DNA of 64,000 nt from Candidatus Dadabacteria bacterium (GTDB taxonomy: Bacteria > Desulfobacterota_D > UBA1144 > Nemesobacterales > Nemesobacteraceae). Shown here piece after piece: positions 18,435 to 26,841 of the stretch (the stretch's first letter is position 1; every line of letters starts with the position of its first letter). The notes under the pieces are model-generated. The model made no database searches and had not been told where the DNA came from. It worked only from the letters and a program-made list of their open reading frames with translations. The stretch is from NCBI GenBank assembly GCA_009837205.1, contig VXTZ01000014.1:1-64000 (forward strand). The letters run 5' to 3'. The position numbers and the translations under genes were made by a program.

Positions 18435-18508
18435 CGTTACGTGTTATAGTCATAGTATCCGGTTAGAAGCAGATTTCGGATAAACCTAGGAAAAAACGGG
18501 AGAAAAAC

Positions 18509-18781
18509 ATGGTATCGGTAAGAATTCCAACCCCTCTTAGAAAGCTCTCAGGAGACAGGGACGAGCTTGACATAGAAGCATCCACGGTATCCGCACTCAT
18601 AGAGGAACTTGAGAGCGAATGTCCGGGAATAAAGAACAGGCTCTGCGATGAGAGCGGAGACGTGAGGAGATTCATAAATCTCTACGTTAATGATGAAGAT
18701 ATAAGGTTTCTTGACGGAGTAGGGACAAAGCTTAGCGAAGGGGATGTCGTCTCAATCATCCCGGCGATAGCCGGAGGATAA
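18509..18781 (+). CDS. MoaD/ThiS-family ubiquitin-like sulfur carrier protein
   Basis: 90-residue beta-grasp protein ending in the diagnostic Gly-Gly (IPAIAGG) that is adenylated and turned into a thiocarboxylate to donate sulfur. [20 protein letters not shown] and [11 protein letters not shown]...[11 protein letters not shown] match MoaD/ThiS spacing. GGGAG lies six bases before the ATG. No moaE, thiG or MoeB-like activating gene is next to it; instead it follows thrC. Carriers next to thrC-like or cysM-like genes are known in cysteine and homocysteine synthesis, so a role in sulfur amino-acid biosynthesis is a reasonable inference; molybdopterin synthesis remains possible. Confidence 0.85.
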   Translation: MVSVRIPTPLRKLSGDRDELDIEASTVSALIEELESECPGIKNRLCDESGDVRRFINLYVNDEDIRFLDGVGTKLSEGDVVSIIPAIAGG

Positions 18782-18830
18782 GTCGGGCGTATACGGCAAA
18801 AGCTTTAAAGATATCAGATAATACTTCAGT

Positions 18831-19913
18831 TTAGTGAATTAAGTCTCTTATTTTATTGAAGTATTTTTCGATCAAAGGTTCTTTTTCTTTCTTGTAGCTT
18901 CCGGCAAACTCCATTAAAACCTCTTTTTGTTTTTTGGTAAGCTTTTGAGGTATTATCACTTTTACCACGACATACTGATCGCCAAGGCTCCCGGATTCCA
19001 CATCCACGAGTCCTTTTCCTCTAAGCCTGAAAGTCTGCCCCGGCTGGGTTCCGGCCGGAATTTTCATTTTGGTAGTGCCCTTTAGAATCGGGACTTCCAC
19101 CTCGTCTCCAAGAGCTGCCTGGGTGAAACTTACAGGAAACTCACATACGATGTCATTTCCCTCCCGCGTGAAAATAGGGTGTTCCCGCACCATCACCTGT
19201 ATGTAGAGATCTCCCGGCGGACCTCCTTGTGCCCCGGGTTCCCCCTCCCCCCTTATCACAAGCCTCATTCCGCTGGAGATTCCGGCGGGTATGTTGACCT
19301 GTACCATCTTTTCGGTATAGGAAAGCCCGGACCCCCTGCAGCTCACGCAGGGTTTCGTTATAACCTTCCCGCTTCCCCCGCACGAAGGACATCCCTGACT
19401 TATTGAAAACGGACCCTGGGAGAAAGCAACCGACCCCCTGCCTCCGCAACGGTCACAAATCGATTCTCCCCCGACTGCGGCCCCGGAACCGGAGCAGTCA
19501 TCACAGAGTTTTCTTTTCCTGACCTTTATTTCTTTCTGTGTTCCAAACGCAGCTTCGTCAAAATCCACTTCAAGATCATATCGAAGACTCTCCCCTTGCC
19601 GGACTCTGCCCCTTCTGCCCATACCTCCAGTGAAAACATCGTCGAAGAGATCGCCAAAAAGGTCCCCGAATCCGGAGAAACCGCCCATTCCATCACCCGA
19701 CATATGGCCGAAACTGTCATAACGGGCCCTTTTTTCCCTATCGTTAAGCACTTGGTAGGCCTCGTTTATTTCCTTGAACTTCTCTTCGGCATCCTTATCC
19801 CCGGGATTGCGGTCAGGATGGTACTTGAAGGCAAGATCCTTGTAGGAACTCTTTATGTCTTCAGGGGAAGCGTTTCTTTCAACGCCTAGTATTTCGTAGT
19901 AATCCTTAGCCAT
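18831..19913 (-). CDS. dnaJ: chaperone protein DnaJ
   Basis: Hsp40 co-chaperone that delivers substrates to DnaK and stimulates its ATPase. J domain with HPD in [11 protein letters not shown] (about 32-34); Gly/Phe-rich linker ([13 protein letters not shown]); four CxxCxGxG-type zinc repeats ([32 protein letters not shown]); then the two substrate-binding beta domains. 360 residues, normal. Last gene of hrcA-grpE-dnaJ; 23 bp after grpE. Confidence 0.96.
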   Translation of the reverse strand: MAKDYYEILGVERNASPEDIKSSYKDLAFKYHPDRNPGDKDAEEKFKEINEAYQVLNDREKRARYDSFGHMSGDGMGGFSGFGDLFGDLFDDVFTGGMGRRGRVRQGESLRYDLEVDFDEAAFGTQKEIKVRKRKLCDDCSGSGAAVGGESICDRCGGRGSVAFSQGPFSISQGCPSCGGSGKVITKPCVSCRGSGLSYTEKMVQVNIPAGISSGMRLVIRGEGEPGAQGGPPGDLYIQVMVREHPIFTREGNDIVCEFPVSFTQAALGDEVEVPILKGTTKMKIPAGTQPGQTFRLRGKGLVDVESGSLGDQYVVVKVIIPQKLTKKQKEVLMEFAGSYKKEKEPLIEKYFNKIRDLIH

Positions 19914-19936
19914 TTGGGAATTGGGGGACGGGAGCT

Positions 19937-20542
19937 TTAGTCAGCTTCTTCTTCAGAATCTTTTTCAGGGGTTTTCTCCGGACCTTGGGACACCGATACC
20001 ATAGAGGGTCGAAGCAGTCTTCCGTTTAGAAGGTAACCCTTCTGTACCTCCGAGATTATAGTCCCGCTTTCGTAAGTTTCCGAGTGCTCCTTGTAAACGG
20101 CTTCGTGGTAGCTGGGGTCGAAAACAGTTCCCTCGCCCGAATCTATTCCAGTAACGCCGAAGTTTTCAAGACCCGCAAGAAATTGCGCGTGAACAATCCT
20201 TATTCCGTCAAGAAAAGCTACGAAGTCCGTTTTTTCGCCGTGTGATTCTTCAGAAAGTTCGATGGCTCTTTCAATATTATCTAGAACGAAAAGCAGTTCC
20301 TTTAGCCTGTGCGCGTTTCCGAAATCAAGTATTTCCTGCTTTTCCTTCGCAAGCCTTTTCTTATAGTTATCAAAATCCGCTGAAAGTCTCAGGTATTTCT
20401 CCCTCAGGGCTTCAAGCTCGGCGGAAGTATCCCCTTCGGTTTCCTCCTCCCCCGCTTCAGCGCCGGAGATTCCAGGCTCTTCTGAGTCTTCCGCACCGTT
20501 TTTCTTGTTCTCTTCAATGTCTGCTGCTGTGTTCTCACTCAT
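19937..20542 (-). CDS. grpE: nucleotide exchange factor GrpE
   Basis: Exchanges ADP for ATP on DnaK. 201 residues: a disordered Glu-rich N-terminal region, a long coiled coil ([28 protein letters not shown]), then the C-terminal beta domain with [21 protein letters not shown] and [17 protein letters not shown], the family signature. It overlaps hrcA by 4 bp (ATGA), so translation is coupled. dnaK is not in this cluster. Confidence 0.95.
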   Translation of the reverse strand: MSENTAADIEENKKNGAEDSEEPGISGAEAGEEETEGDTSAELEALREKYLRLSADFDNYKKRLAKEKQEILDFGNAHRLKELLFVLDNIERAIELSEESHGEKTDFVAFLDGIRIVHAQFLAGLENFGVTGIDSGEGTVFDPSYHEAVYKEHSETYESGTIISEVQKGYLLNGRLLRPSMVSVSQGPEKTPEKDSEEEAD

Positions 20543-21573
20543 TCCGTAATTTCTCCGTTAACCCTCTTTGTAACCATTTTCGCCGTGTAGTTCACAAGCG
20601 GGATGATTTTTGAATAGTTCATTCGCGTGGGACCAAACACACCTAAGCTCCCGTAGCTGTTTCCCTTGTAATAAGGTGCCGCCACGAGGCTGAAACCGCG
20701 GGGCATTCCTTTCTCTGAACCTATAAAGACCTTTGAGTGGCCATCTTTTACAACCGACTTCAGAAAATTGGAAAGAAGCTCCTGATCCTCAAGTATCTCT
20801 ATTATGGTCCTATAGAGGCTGGAATCTCCGAAATTCAAAGATTCGATAACCGAAACCTTCCCCTCTATGAATATCCCCGCTTTTCTTTCCTTCTCGAAAA
20901 GCTCGCTGCTTATCCTGAGCACCTTTTCGAGGATTTCATTGTATTCGGTCGTGGTTCTCTTTATTCTCTCAAGCACTACTTTGCGCACCTGCTCAATCGT
21001 CAGGCCCAGAATAAGGCGATTAAGGTAGCCCCCTATCCTCTCGACCTGGGAATCCCTAATGGGTTTGGCAAGCCTGATGTAGGTTTTTTCCGTAAGCCCG
21101 CCCTCAAACACGAGAAAGATAAGACATTCCCTCTCCCCCATCTTAATAAGCTTCGTGGATTTAACTCTGAGAGTGTTCCTCTGGGGAAGCATCGCAAGAC
21201 CCGCAAGCTTAGTGAAATCGGAAAGTATCGAACTTGCAGCACTTATCACGTGATCAAGCGTGCCGTCAATACCTTCATATTTGTTCTCAAGGAACTGCAG
21301 ACCGAAGTCCGGCGAGTTTTCCACGTTGAGAATGTTCTCCACGTAATAATTTATTCCCTTCTCCGTGGGAAATCTGCCGGAAGAAACATGACTTTGGGTG
21401 AGAAAACCCGCTTCCATGAGCGAATTAAGCTCTTGGCGAACGGTGGCCGGGGACCATTTTATATTATATTTCGATATAAGAGTCGAAGAACCTATAGGAC
21501 TCCCTGTCTCAATAAAGTGGTCCACTACAAAGCTCAGAAAAGCCTCATTTCTTGGAGAGATTGGCTGTGTCAT
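20539..21573 (-). CDS. hrcA: heat-inducible transcription repressor HrcA
   Basis: Repressor of class I heat-shock genes that normally binds the CIRCE inverted repeat. 344 residues: N-terminal winged helix (SRNEAFLSFVVDHFIETGSPIGSSTL-like region with SPATVRQELNSLMEAGFL), then the GAF-like and dimerisation domains ending GSLGVFGPTRMNYSKIIPLVNYTAKMV. I see no CIRCE copy upstream of its own gene. A consensus promoter overlaps the region just before the ATG, leaving almost no leader. Confidence 0.94.
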   Translation of the reverse strand: MTQPISPRNEAFLSFVVDHFIETGSPIGSSTLISKYNIKWSPATVRQELNSLMEAGFLTQSHVSSGRFPTEKGINYYVENILNVENSPDFGLQFLENKYEGIDGTLDHVISAASSILSDFTKLAGLAMLPQRNTLRVKSTKLIKMGERECLIFLVFEGGLTEKTYIRLAKPIRDSQVERIGGYLNRLILGLTIEQVRKVVLERIKRTTTEYNEILEKVLRISSELFEKERKAGIFIEGKVSVIESLNFGDSSLYRTIIEILEDQELLSNFLKSVVKDGHSKVFIGSEKGMPRGFSLVAAPYYKGNSYGSLGVFGPTRMNYSKIIPLVNYTAKMVTKRVNGEITE

Positions 21574-21583
21574 ATATTTCTGA

Positions 21584-21612
21584 AATATAATTTCCGCCTC
21601 CTATATTGTCAA
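21584..21612 (-). promoter_or_regulatory. hrcA: consensus sigma70 promoter of hrcA-grpE-dnaJ
   Basis: TTGACA (21607-21612), a 17-bp spacer and TATATT (21584-21589) on the minus strand. The -10 box ends only 10 bp before the hrcA ATG, so a start point 6-8 bases downstream gives a leaderless or nearly leaderless message. AGGAGG lies inside the spacer, too far upstream of the ATG to serve as its ribosome site. Confidence 0.65.
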
Positions 21613-21675
21613 CGGAGTTATAAGTAAACTCTGCACCCTGCAAACTACCCATTGACAATGCTAAATTAACTAGTT

Positions 21676-21709
21676 CGTAATTACCGGAATACAACTCCGG
21701 TAGTTTACG
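21676..21709. promoter_or_regulatory. long interrupted inverted repeat between hrcA and lpdA
   Basis: CGTAA-T-TACCGGA, a 7-base loop ATACAAC, then TCCGGTA-GT-TTACG: 12 base pairs with one small internal bulge. There is no T-run on either side. It lies in the 215-bp divergent region, and could be an operator or an RNA hairpin in the leader of either transcript. Confidence 0.55.
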
Positions 21710-21788
21710 TAAATTAAGGAACAATGCTCTTATTTCAAATTGAGGCAACCTTTGACGATACGTCGATTATAAATATAATTACCCCGAA

Positions 21789-23219
21789 ATGGAAAAATTT
21801 GACCTCACAGTTATAGGATCCGGTCCCGGGGGATACATCTCGGCAATAAGGGCTGCGCAGATGGGGATGAAAGTTGCCGTCATCGAGCGAGACAAACCAG
21901 GTGGCGTATGCCTTAACTGGGGATGCATACCTTCAAAAGCAATTCTCAAGTGTGCAGAGATGTACTCGCACTTTCTTGACTCGAAACGTTACGGAATCAC
22001 TCACAAGGGGTTATCCTTTGACTACTCAGAAGTAATAAAAAGCAGCAGGAAAGCCTCAACCTCTCTTAACAAAGGTGTGGAGGGACTTTTCAAGAAAAAC
22101 AAGATCACCCTTATAAGCGGCACGGGAAGACTCACCTCAAAACATGGAATTTCCGTTATCGGAAAAGAATCACAGGATATAGAGAGTGAACGCATACTTC
22201 TCGCCACGGGATCTGTCCCTAGGACGCTTCCCGGCCTTAAGATTGACGGAAAAGTTGTGATGACAAGCGACGAAGCGATAATGCATCCAGAGGTTCCCCG
22301 CTCTGTCGTGATAATAGGCGGAGGATACATAGGAATGGAATTTGCCTATGTCTACAACTCTTTCGGCAGCAAGGTAACCATAGTGGAAATGGAAAAACAG
22401 GTCCTGCCGGGGGCTGACGAAGAAGTAGCGAAAGAGGCAAAGAAGATATTCACGAAGCAGGGAATGACTATCCTAAACGAGACTGTGTACAAATCCCTTA
22501 AGAAAACCTCGGGTTCCGCGACCGTGACAGTGGAGAGCACGGTTTCGGGTGAACAGAGCACTCTTAAGGCCGACATGGTGCTTGTGTCAGTTGGAAGAAA
22601 AGCCATAGCGAATGCGGCACCGACCTCTTTTGCCTTCTACGGCACGGGCGACAGCATGGGCCTTGAAGATGTGGGAGTAGAACTTGATGAAAGAGGATTT
22701 ATAAAGACAGACGAGAACTACATGACCACCTGCGCCAATATCTACGCGATCGGGGACGTGATCGGAGGTCCCATGCTTGCGCATAAGGCTTCAGAGGAGG
22801 GAGTGGTTGCTGTTGAAAGAATGAACGGCCTTAACTCTAAAGTCCATTATGACTCAATTCCCGGATGCGTTTACTGTCAGCCGGAAGTTGCCATGATCGG
22901 CCTTACGGAAAAGCAGGCAAGAGACCAGGGATATGATGTGGATATAGGAAAATTTCCTTTCAGGGCTGCCGGAAAAGCGGTCGCCGTCGGAGAAACAGAC
23001 GGTTTTGTAAAAATGATTTTCGACTCGAGGACAAAAGAACTTCTCGGAAGCCACATAATAGGCCACGGGGCAACCGAGATGATTGCGGAAATCGGAGTGG
23101 CGAAAACCTTAGAGACGACACCTTATGAAATAGCCACCACCCAGCACGCTCACCCCACACTCTCCGAAGCCGTAATGGAAGCAGCCCTTGACGCGCTTGG
23201 AAGAGTAAGGAACTTCTGA
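21789..23219 (+). CDS. lpdA: dihydrolipoyl dehydrogenase
   Basis: FAD flavoprotein (E3) that reoxidises dihydrolipoamide of 2-oxoacid dehydrogenase or glycine cleavage complexes with NAD+. FAD-binding GSGPGGYISAI at the N-terminus, redox disulfide C41/C46 in GGVCLNWGCIPSK, NAD-binding GGGYIGMEFA, and the His-Glu pair in HAHPTLSEAVMEAA at the dimer interface. 476 residues, normal. lipB follows 32 bp later, so lipoate attachment and lipoate reoxidation are encoded together. The E1/E2 subunits are not in the window. Confidence 0.95.
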   Translation: MEKFDLTVIGSGPGGYISAIRAAQMGMKVAVIERDKPGGVCLNWGCIPSKAILKCAEMYSHFLDSKRYGITHKGLSFDYSEVIKSSRKASTSLNKGVEGLFKKNKITLISGTGRLTSKHGISVIGKESQDIESERILLATGSVPRTLPGLKIDGKVVMTSDEAIMHPEVPRSVVIIGGGYIGMEFAYVYNSFGSKVTIVEMEKQVLPGADEEVAKEAKKIFTKQGMTILNETVYKSLKKTSGSATVTVESTVSGEQSTLKADMVLVSVGRKAIANAAPTSFAFYGTGDSMGLEDVGVELDERGFIKTDENYMTTCANIYAIGDVIGGPMLAHKASEEGVVAVERMNGLNSKVHYDSIPGCVYCQPEVAMIGLTEKQARDQGYDVDIGKFPFRAAGKAVAVGETDGFVKMIFDSRTKELLGSHIIGHGATEMIAEIGVAKTLETTPYEIATTQHAHPTLSEAVMEAALDALGRVRNF

Positions 23220-23251
23220 GGTACAAGACAGAACACTTGGCCACTGCTCCA

Positions 23252-23929
23252 ATGAGCACCCTAGATATATACGAACTCGGGACTGTCCCCTACGAAAAGG
23301 CACTTGAATATCAAGAGAATCTTCTCGCCAAAAGAATCGCGGAAGAAATACAGGATTCCCTTATTCTGCTTGAACACCCGCCGACGATCACCACTGGAAG
23401 AAAGGGGAACACTGGGAACCTGCTTGTAAGAGAGGAGTATCTTAAAAAACACGGAATCTCCTTCGTACACGCATCGAGGGGCGGAGACATAACCTTTCAC
23501 GGTCCGGGACAGATCGTGGGCTATCCCATACTGAACCTTAAAAATCACGGGATGGATATTCGCAAGCACCTAAGAATGATCGAAGAAATGATCATCCGGA
23601 CGCTTCGTGATTTTGAGATTGAGGGCAGAAGAATAGACGGGGTGACCGGAGTCTGGGTAAAAAGAAGCAAGATAGCCTCCATAGGGATAGCCATCAGGAA
23701 ATGGGTGACCTACCATGGGTTTGCCCTTAACGTCAGCACTAATCTCGATTATTTCGAGCTGATACTCTCGTGTGGAATAACGGATGTGAGAATAACGTCT
23801 ATCGGAAGCTGGCTTGGAAACGAAGAGGAAGTTAAAATGGATGACGTCACACGCTCTGTCATAAAGAACTTCATGGGTGTCTTCGGTTTCGAAGACTTCA
23901 TCCTGAGAGACGAAAAAGGTATAGGTTAG
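23252..23929 (+). CDS. lipB: octanoyl-[ACP]:protein N-octanoyltransferase
   Basis: Moves octanoate from acyl carrier protein to lipoyl domains, the first step of lipoate synthesis. The catalytic cysteine is in LSCGITDVRITS and the partner lysine in KRSKIASIGIAI; RGGDITFHGPGQ is the other family motif. I start at the ATG at 23252 (225 residues); a TTG at 23237 adds five residues. It is downstream of lpdA on the same strand. lipA is not in the window. Confidence 0.95.
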   Translation: MSTLDIYELGTVPYEKALEYQENLLAKRIAEEIQDSLILLEHPPTITTGRKGNTGNLLVREEYLKKHGISFVHASRGGDITFHGPGQIVGYPILNLKNHGMDIRKHLRMIEEMIIRTLRDFEIEGRRIDGVTGVWVKRSKIASIGIAIRKWVTYHGFALNVSTNLDYFELILSCGITDVRITSIGSWLGNEEEVKMDDVTRSVIKNFMGVFGFEDFILRDEKGIG

Positions 23930-23960
23930 AAATTTTCAAAATCGGAATTCCCAGTTAAAA

Positions 23961-24278
23961 ATGTCAGAAGAAAGAATTCAAAAGTTTAAGAAGTTACTTG
24001 AGAAAAATCCCGCAAACCCCCTTGTTCACTATAGTCTTGCAAATGAATACTTCAAGCTTAACCGCTACGAAGAAACCATAGAGACAATTAACACCTACCT
24101 CAAACTTAAAGACGATGAAGGGGCCGCTTATAGAATACTTGGCCATTGCTACACTGAACTTGAGATGCCATATCAAGCAAAGGATACCTATGAAAAGGGC
24201 ATCCAGGCGGCATCAAGACATGGACATCCGGACATGGCTGAAGAGTTCCGCAATTACATAGAATCCTTGGACATCTAG
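23961..24278 (+). CDS. tetratricopeptide repeat protein
   Basis: 105 residues made of about three TPR units (NPLVHYSLANEYFKLNRYEETIETINTYLKL; GAAYRILGHCYTELEMPYQAKDTYEKGI). These helical repeats bind other proteins. There is no signal peptide or catalytic domain. It follows lipB by 31 bp on the same strand, so it may belong to that transcript; the partner is unknown. Confidence 0.82.
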   Translation: MSEERIQKFKKLLEKNPANPLVHYSLANEYFKLNRYEETIETINTYLKLKDDEGAAYRILGHCYTELEMPYQAKDTYEKGIQAASRHGHPDMAEEFRNYIESLDI

Positions 24279-24283
24279 GCACC

Positions 24284-24718
24284 TCAGTCCGCAAGCAGAT
24301 TCCACTCAATCAGGATAGAACCGATAACTATAAAAGCGATTCCCGTAATCCTCATAGGTCCTGGGGCTTCTCCCAGAAAAAGATAGGCGTAGATGGCCGT
24401 AAACATGGGAAAGGTGGCCACTATCGCAACAATTTTTGAAGTATCGGCCATCTGAAGAGCCGTGAAATAGAGAAAAAGACCGATCAATCCCCCGATCAGT
24501 CCCGAAAGAAGTATCCAGAAAAGCGTCCGGCCGTCGACATCAATGACCTGAGCGAATTTACCCGTTGCCAGCACTAAACACACAAGACACAGTGAAGTAA
24601 AAATAAACCTTATAGTGATCACCGAAAGCGGGGAAGCATCCTTCAGACTCAGTTTTTCAAAGATCGGGTTAATACCGAATATCATAGCCACGAGAAAAGC
24701 AATCAAGGTAGCTTTCAT
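24284..24718 (-). CDS. EamA/DMT-family small membrane transporter
   Basis: 144-residue inner-membrane protein with about five hydrophobic helices, including MKATLIAFLVAMIFGINPIFEKL at the start and the EamA-like end AYLFLGEAPGPMRITGIAFIVIG. This is one EamA unit, half of the usual ten-helix transporter, so it probably works as a dimer like small multidrug-resistance proteins. It converges on the TPR gene with 5 bp between stop codons. The substrate is unknown. Confidence 0.8.
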   Translation of the reverse strand: MKATLIAFLVAMIFGINPIFEKLSLKDASPLSVITIRFIFTSLCLVCLVLATGKFAQVIDVDGRTLFWILLSGLIGGLIGLFLYFTALQMADTSKIVAIVATFPMFTAIYAYLFLGEAPGPMRITGIAFIVIGSILIEWNLLAD

Positions 24719-24896
24719 CTTATTCTCCTTACGGTTTTTGGATTCCTCTATTATAACCTACACCATGCGTATTCAGCTTTATTCAGAGTTCGTAGGATCA
24801 ATAACATCTACAAAAACTGTTAAAATTTAAGGAATTGATATACTTATTTACACTAATCCCTTGATGCTATAGTTGAAATCGTGTAGCAGATGTCCT

Positions 24897-25076
24897 ATGG
24901 AAAAGTGGATATTAGGTTTAGGGTTTTTAGCGTTCTTCATAGTGTTAGCACTCGGCATAGAATCGAAAAACGAGAGGTTTATGCGCCTGTCCGTTTTTCT
25001 TTCGTTTGGCTACATTCTCTTTTTCTTTGTGGGGACGATCGTCTTGCTGACATACTTTATCTTCTTTCGGGGGTAA
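24897..25076 (+). CDS. small two-helix membrane protein
   Basis: 59 residues from the ATG at 24897 (a TTG at 24873 adds eight). Two hydrophobic helices (WILGLGFLAFFIVLALGI and FGYILFFFVGTIVLLTYFIFF) are joined by a charged loop SKNERFMRLS, predicting a hairpin in the inner membrane. Not recognised. The stop codon abuts the ATG of the next small gene, suggesting a shared message. No clear ribosome site is visible, which lowers confidence. Confidence 0.5.
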   Translation: MEKWILGLGFLAFFIVLALGIESKNERFMRLSVFLSFGYILFFFVGTIVLLTYFIFFRG

Positions 25077-25235
25077 ATGATGGAAAAGATAAAAAAGGCT
25101 TTGGAGTTGTTTTTGATGAGCAAGCTTGAAGACATCGAAGACTATGAAGAAGCCTACAGATCTTACAGGGAATTCATCGCTTCCGGAGAAAAATTAATTC
25201 CTTTTTCCGAAATAAAGAAGGAATATGACCTCTAG
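25077..25235 (+). CDS. RelB/RHH-type antitoxin-like small protein, N-terminally short
   Basis: 52 residues, starting directly after the previous stop codon. The segment KLEDIEDYEEAYRSY and the ending IPFSEIKKEYDL look like the toxin-binding tail of RelB-type antitoxins. The ribbon-helix-helix DNA-binding part expected before it is missing or unrecognisable. Within its last codons (25225) a new ATG opens a frame that begins like a RelE toxin, the usual antitoxin-toxin overlap. I read it as a degenerate antitoxin; an intact short protein of other function is possible. Confidence 0.6.
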   Translation: MMEKIKKALELFLMSKLEDIEDYEEAYRSYREFIASGEKLIPFSEIKKEYDL

Positions 25236-25287
25236 GCGTATGTGGGAAGTGAGGTTTACGGGTAAAGCCAATCACCACCATAGATGA
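25225..25287 (+). pseudogene. truncated RelE-like toxin start
   Basis: An ATG overlapping the antitoxin-like gene's end encodes MWEVRFTGKA, very like the first strand of RelE/ParE toxins (xYxVxFTxxA), but the frame stops after 20 codons. No continuation of the toxin fold is recognisable downstream in any frame. Best explained as the remnant of a toxin-antitoxin locus. Confidence 0.45.
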
Positions 25288-25332
25288 CTGCCACGAAGCC
25301 GGATTGGAATCCGCCAATCTTTCTTTCATGCA

Positions 25333-25686
25333 ATGAGAAACTCGCGAAAAACAATTTGTGTAGTAGCTGACGACATCTTTTTCTCGTCAAAAATTGAGAA
25401 CACGGCCAAAGACCTTGATATAGGTGTGATAAAAGTAAAAAGCTGCGAGGAACTTCTAGACAAAATCGAAGGAAAAACAGTTGACCTCGTAATTATTGAT
25501 CTCGCCTCAAAGAGAATTGATGCCGAAGATATCTTCACCAAGCTTAAAAGCTTTCCAGAACATCAGGGAACTTTTTGCATAGGATATCTGCCACACGTAG
25601 AACGGGAGCTTGCCAGCAAATTCAGGGAAAAGGGGTGGATCTCGTCATTCCAAGATCGAAATTCTCTCGGGAAATGGGACAGATAA
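25333..25686 (+). CDS. receiver-like (CheY-type) protein, probably frameshifted near its C-terminus
   Basis: 117 residues with a receiver-like layout: hydrophobic strand plus acid pair TICVVADD, a phospho-acceptor-type Asp in VDLVIIDLAS, and the segment GTFCIGYLPHV. At the G-run 25632-25635 the frame gives an implausible tail (GWISSFQDRN). Moving one base gives VDLVIPRSKFSREMGQII and a stop at 25712, which looks native. A single G lost from a run of five explains this. No sensor kinase or output domain is adjacent. Phosphorylation is uncertain because the Thr/Lys of true receivers are not clear. Confidence 0.65.
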   Translation: MRNSRKTICVVADDIFFSSKIENTAKDLDIGVIKVKSCEELLDKIEGKTVDLVIIDLASKRIDAEDIFTKLKSFPEHQGTFCIGYLPHVERELASKFREKGWISSFQDRNSLGKWDR

Positions 25687-25832
25687 TTGAAGAACATCTA
25701 GAGTCAAAGTGAAAACACAGATCTCCAGCCCTGAAAATATTCTTCTAGTTTAAGCGGTAGCGACTCGTACTCACGCAAAAATCCGCGGAAACTCATATCA
25801 CGTCTGTAACCAAACCCCAATCATAACCTGGC

Positions 25833-25861
25833 TTGACAATGAAAAGGGGAATAATAATAAT
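25833..25861 (+). promoter_or_regulatory. ilvE: sigma70-like promoter of ilvE
   Basis: TTGACA at 25833-25838, a 17-bp spacer and AATAAT (five of six) at 25856-25861, 39 bp before the ilvE ATG. Confidence 0.55.
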
Positions 25862-25900
25862 GTTTCCAAAGTTTTTTCCCCAACACCTTGGTAGCAACTT

Positions 25901-26821
25901 ATGTCAGACGACCAATCCAAAATATGGTTTAACGGAAAAACAGTGCCTTGGGATGAGGCGAACGTGCACGTACTCACCCACACTCTTCACTACGGCCTAG
26001 GCGCCTTTGAAGGCATAAGAGCCTATAAATGCTCTAACGGAAAATCAGCCGTCTTAAAGCTTGCCGAACACATGGAAAGGCTTTATACCTCGGCGCACGT
26101 GGCCGGCATAGAGATTCCATATGAAATGCAGACCCTTTGCGACGCGGTGGTGGACCTTCTGCGTGAAAACGGACTTGATGAAGCTTACATTAGGCCAATA
26201 GCCTTCATCGGACCGGGGAAAAAAGGGATACTTCCCGGAGACAACGCCGTGAACGTGGCTATAGCTGTATGGCCCTGGGGAACATATCTGGGAGATGATG
26301 CTATTGCCAACGGAATCAGGGTAAAAATATCCTCCTACACGAGAATGCACGTTAACTCCTTTATGACCAAGGCCAAGATATGCGGGAATTACGTAAATTC
26401 AGTAATGGCCAGGCAAGAAGCCGCCGACCTCGGTTTTGATGAGGCAATATTGCTCGACTCAGAAGGTTACGTGGCCGAAGGAAGCGGGGAGAACATCTTC
26501 ATCGTAAGAAACGGGATTCTCAAAACTCCCCCTCTAACCTCTATACTGGAGGGAATAACCAGAAAATGCGTTCTTGATCTCGCCGACGACGAAGGTCTTT
26601 CGGTAAAGGAGCAGCGTTTCACAAGAGACGAGCTATACATCGCTGATGAAGCTTTTTTCACAGGCACCGCCGCCGAAGTAACGCCTATAAAGGAAGTTGA
26701 CGGTAAGAAAATAGGTTCCGGAAAACCTGGAGAAATAACAAAAAGACTCCAAGAAAGGTATTTCGCCGTGATAAAAGGAGAGGATGAGAAATTCAGGCAC
26801 TGGCTTGATTACATCCCTTGA
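25901..26821 (+). CDS. ilvE: branched-chain amino acid aminotransferase
   Basis: Fold-type IV PLP enzyme for the last step of valine, leucine and isoleucine synthesis. 306 residues. HTLHYGLGAFEGIRAY is the N-terminal signature, the PLP lysine is K159 in TKAKICGNY, and EGYVAEGSGENIF and FTGTAAEVTPI follow as expected. It has its own promoter and stands apart from other ilv genes here. The following GST gene converges on it. Confidence 0.95.
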   Translation: MSDDQSKIWFNGKTVPWDEANVHVLTHTLHYGLGAFEGIRAYKCSNGKSAVLKLAEHMERLYTSAHVAGIEIPYEMQTLCDAVVDLLRENGLDEAYIRPIAFIGPGKKGILPGDNAVNVAIAVWPWGTYLGDDAIANGIRVKISSYTRMHVNSFMTKAKICGNYVNSVMARQEAADLGFDEAILLDSEGYVAEGSGENIFIVRNGILKTPPLTSILEGITRKCVLDLADDEGLSVKEQRFTRDELYIADEAFFTGTAAEVTPIKEVDGKKIGSGKPGEITKRLQERYFAVIKGEDEKFRHWLDYIP

Positions 26822-26841
26822 ACCGGCCTCCCAGACTGAAA

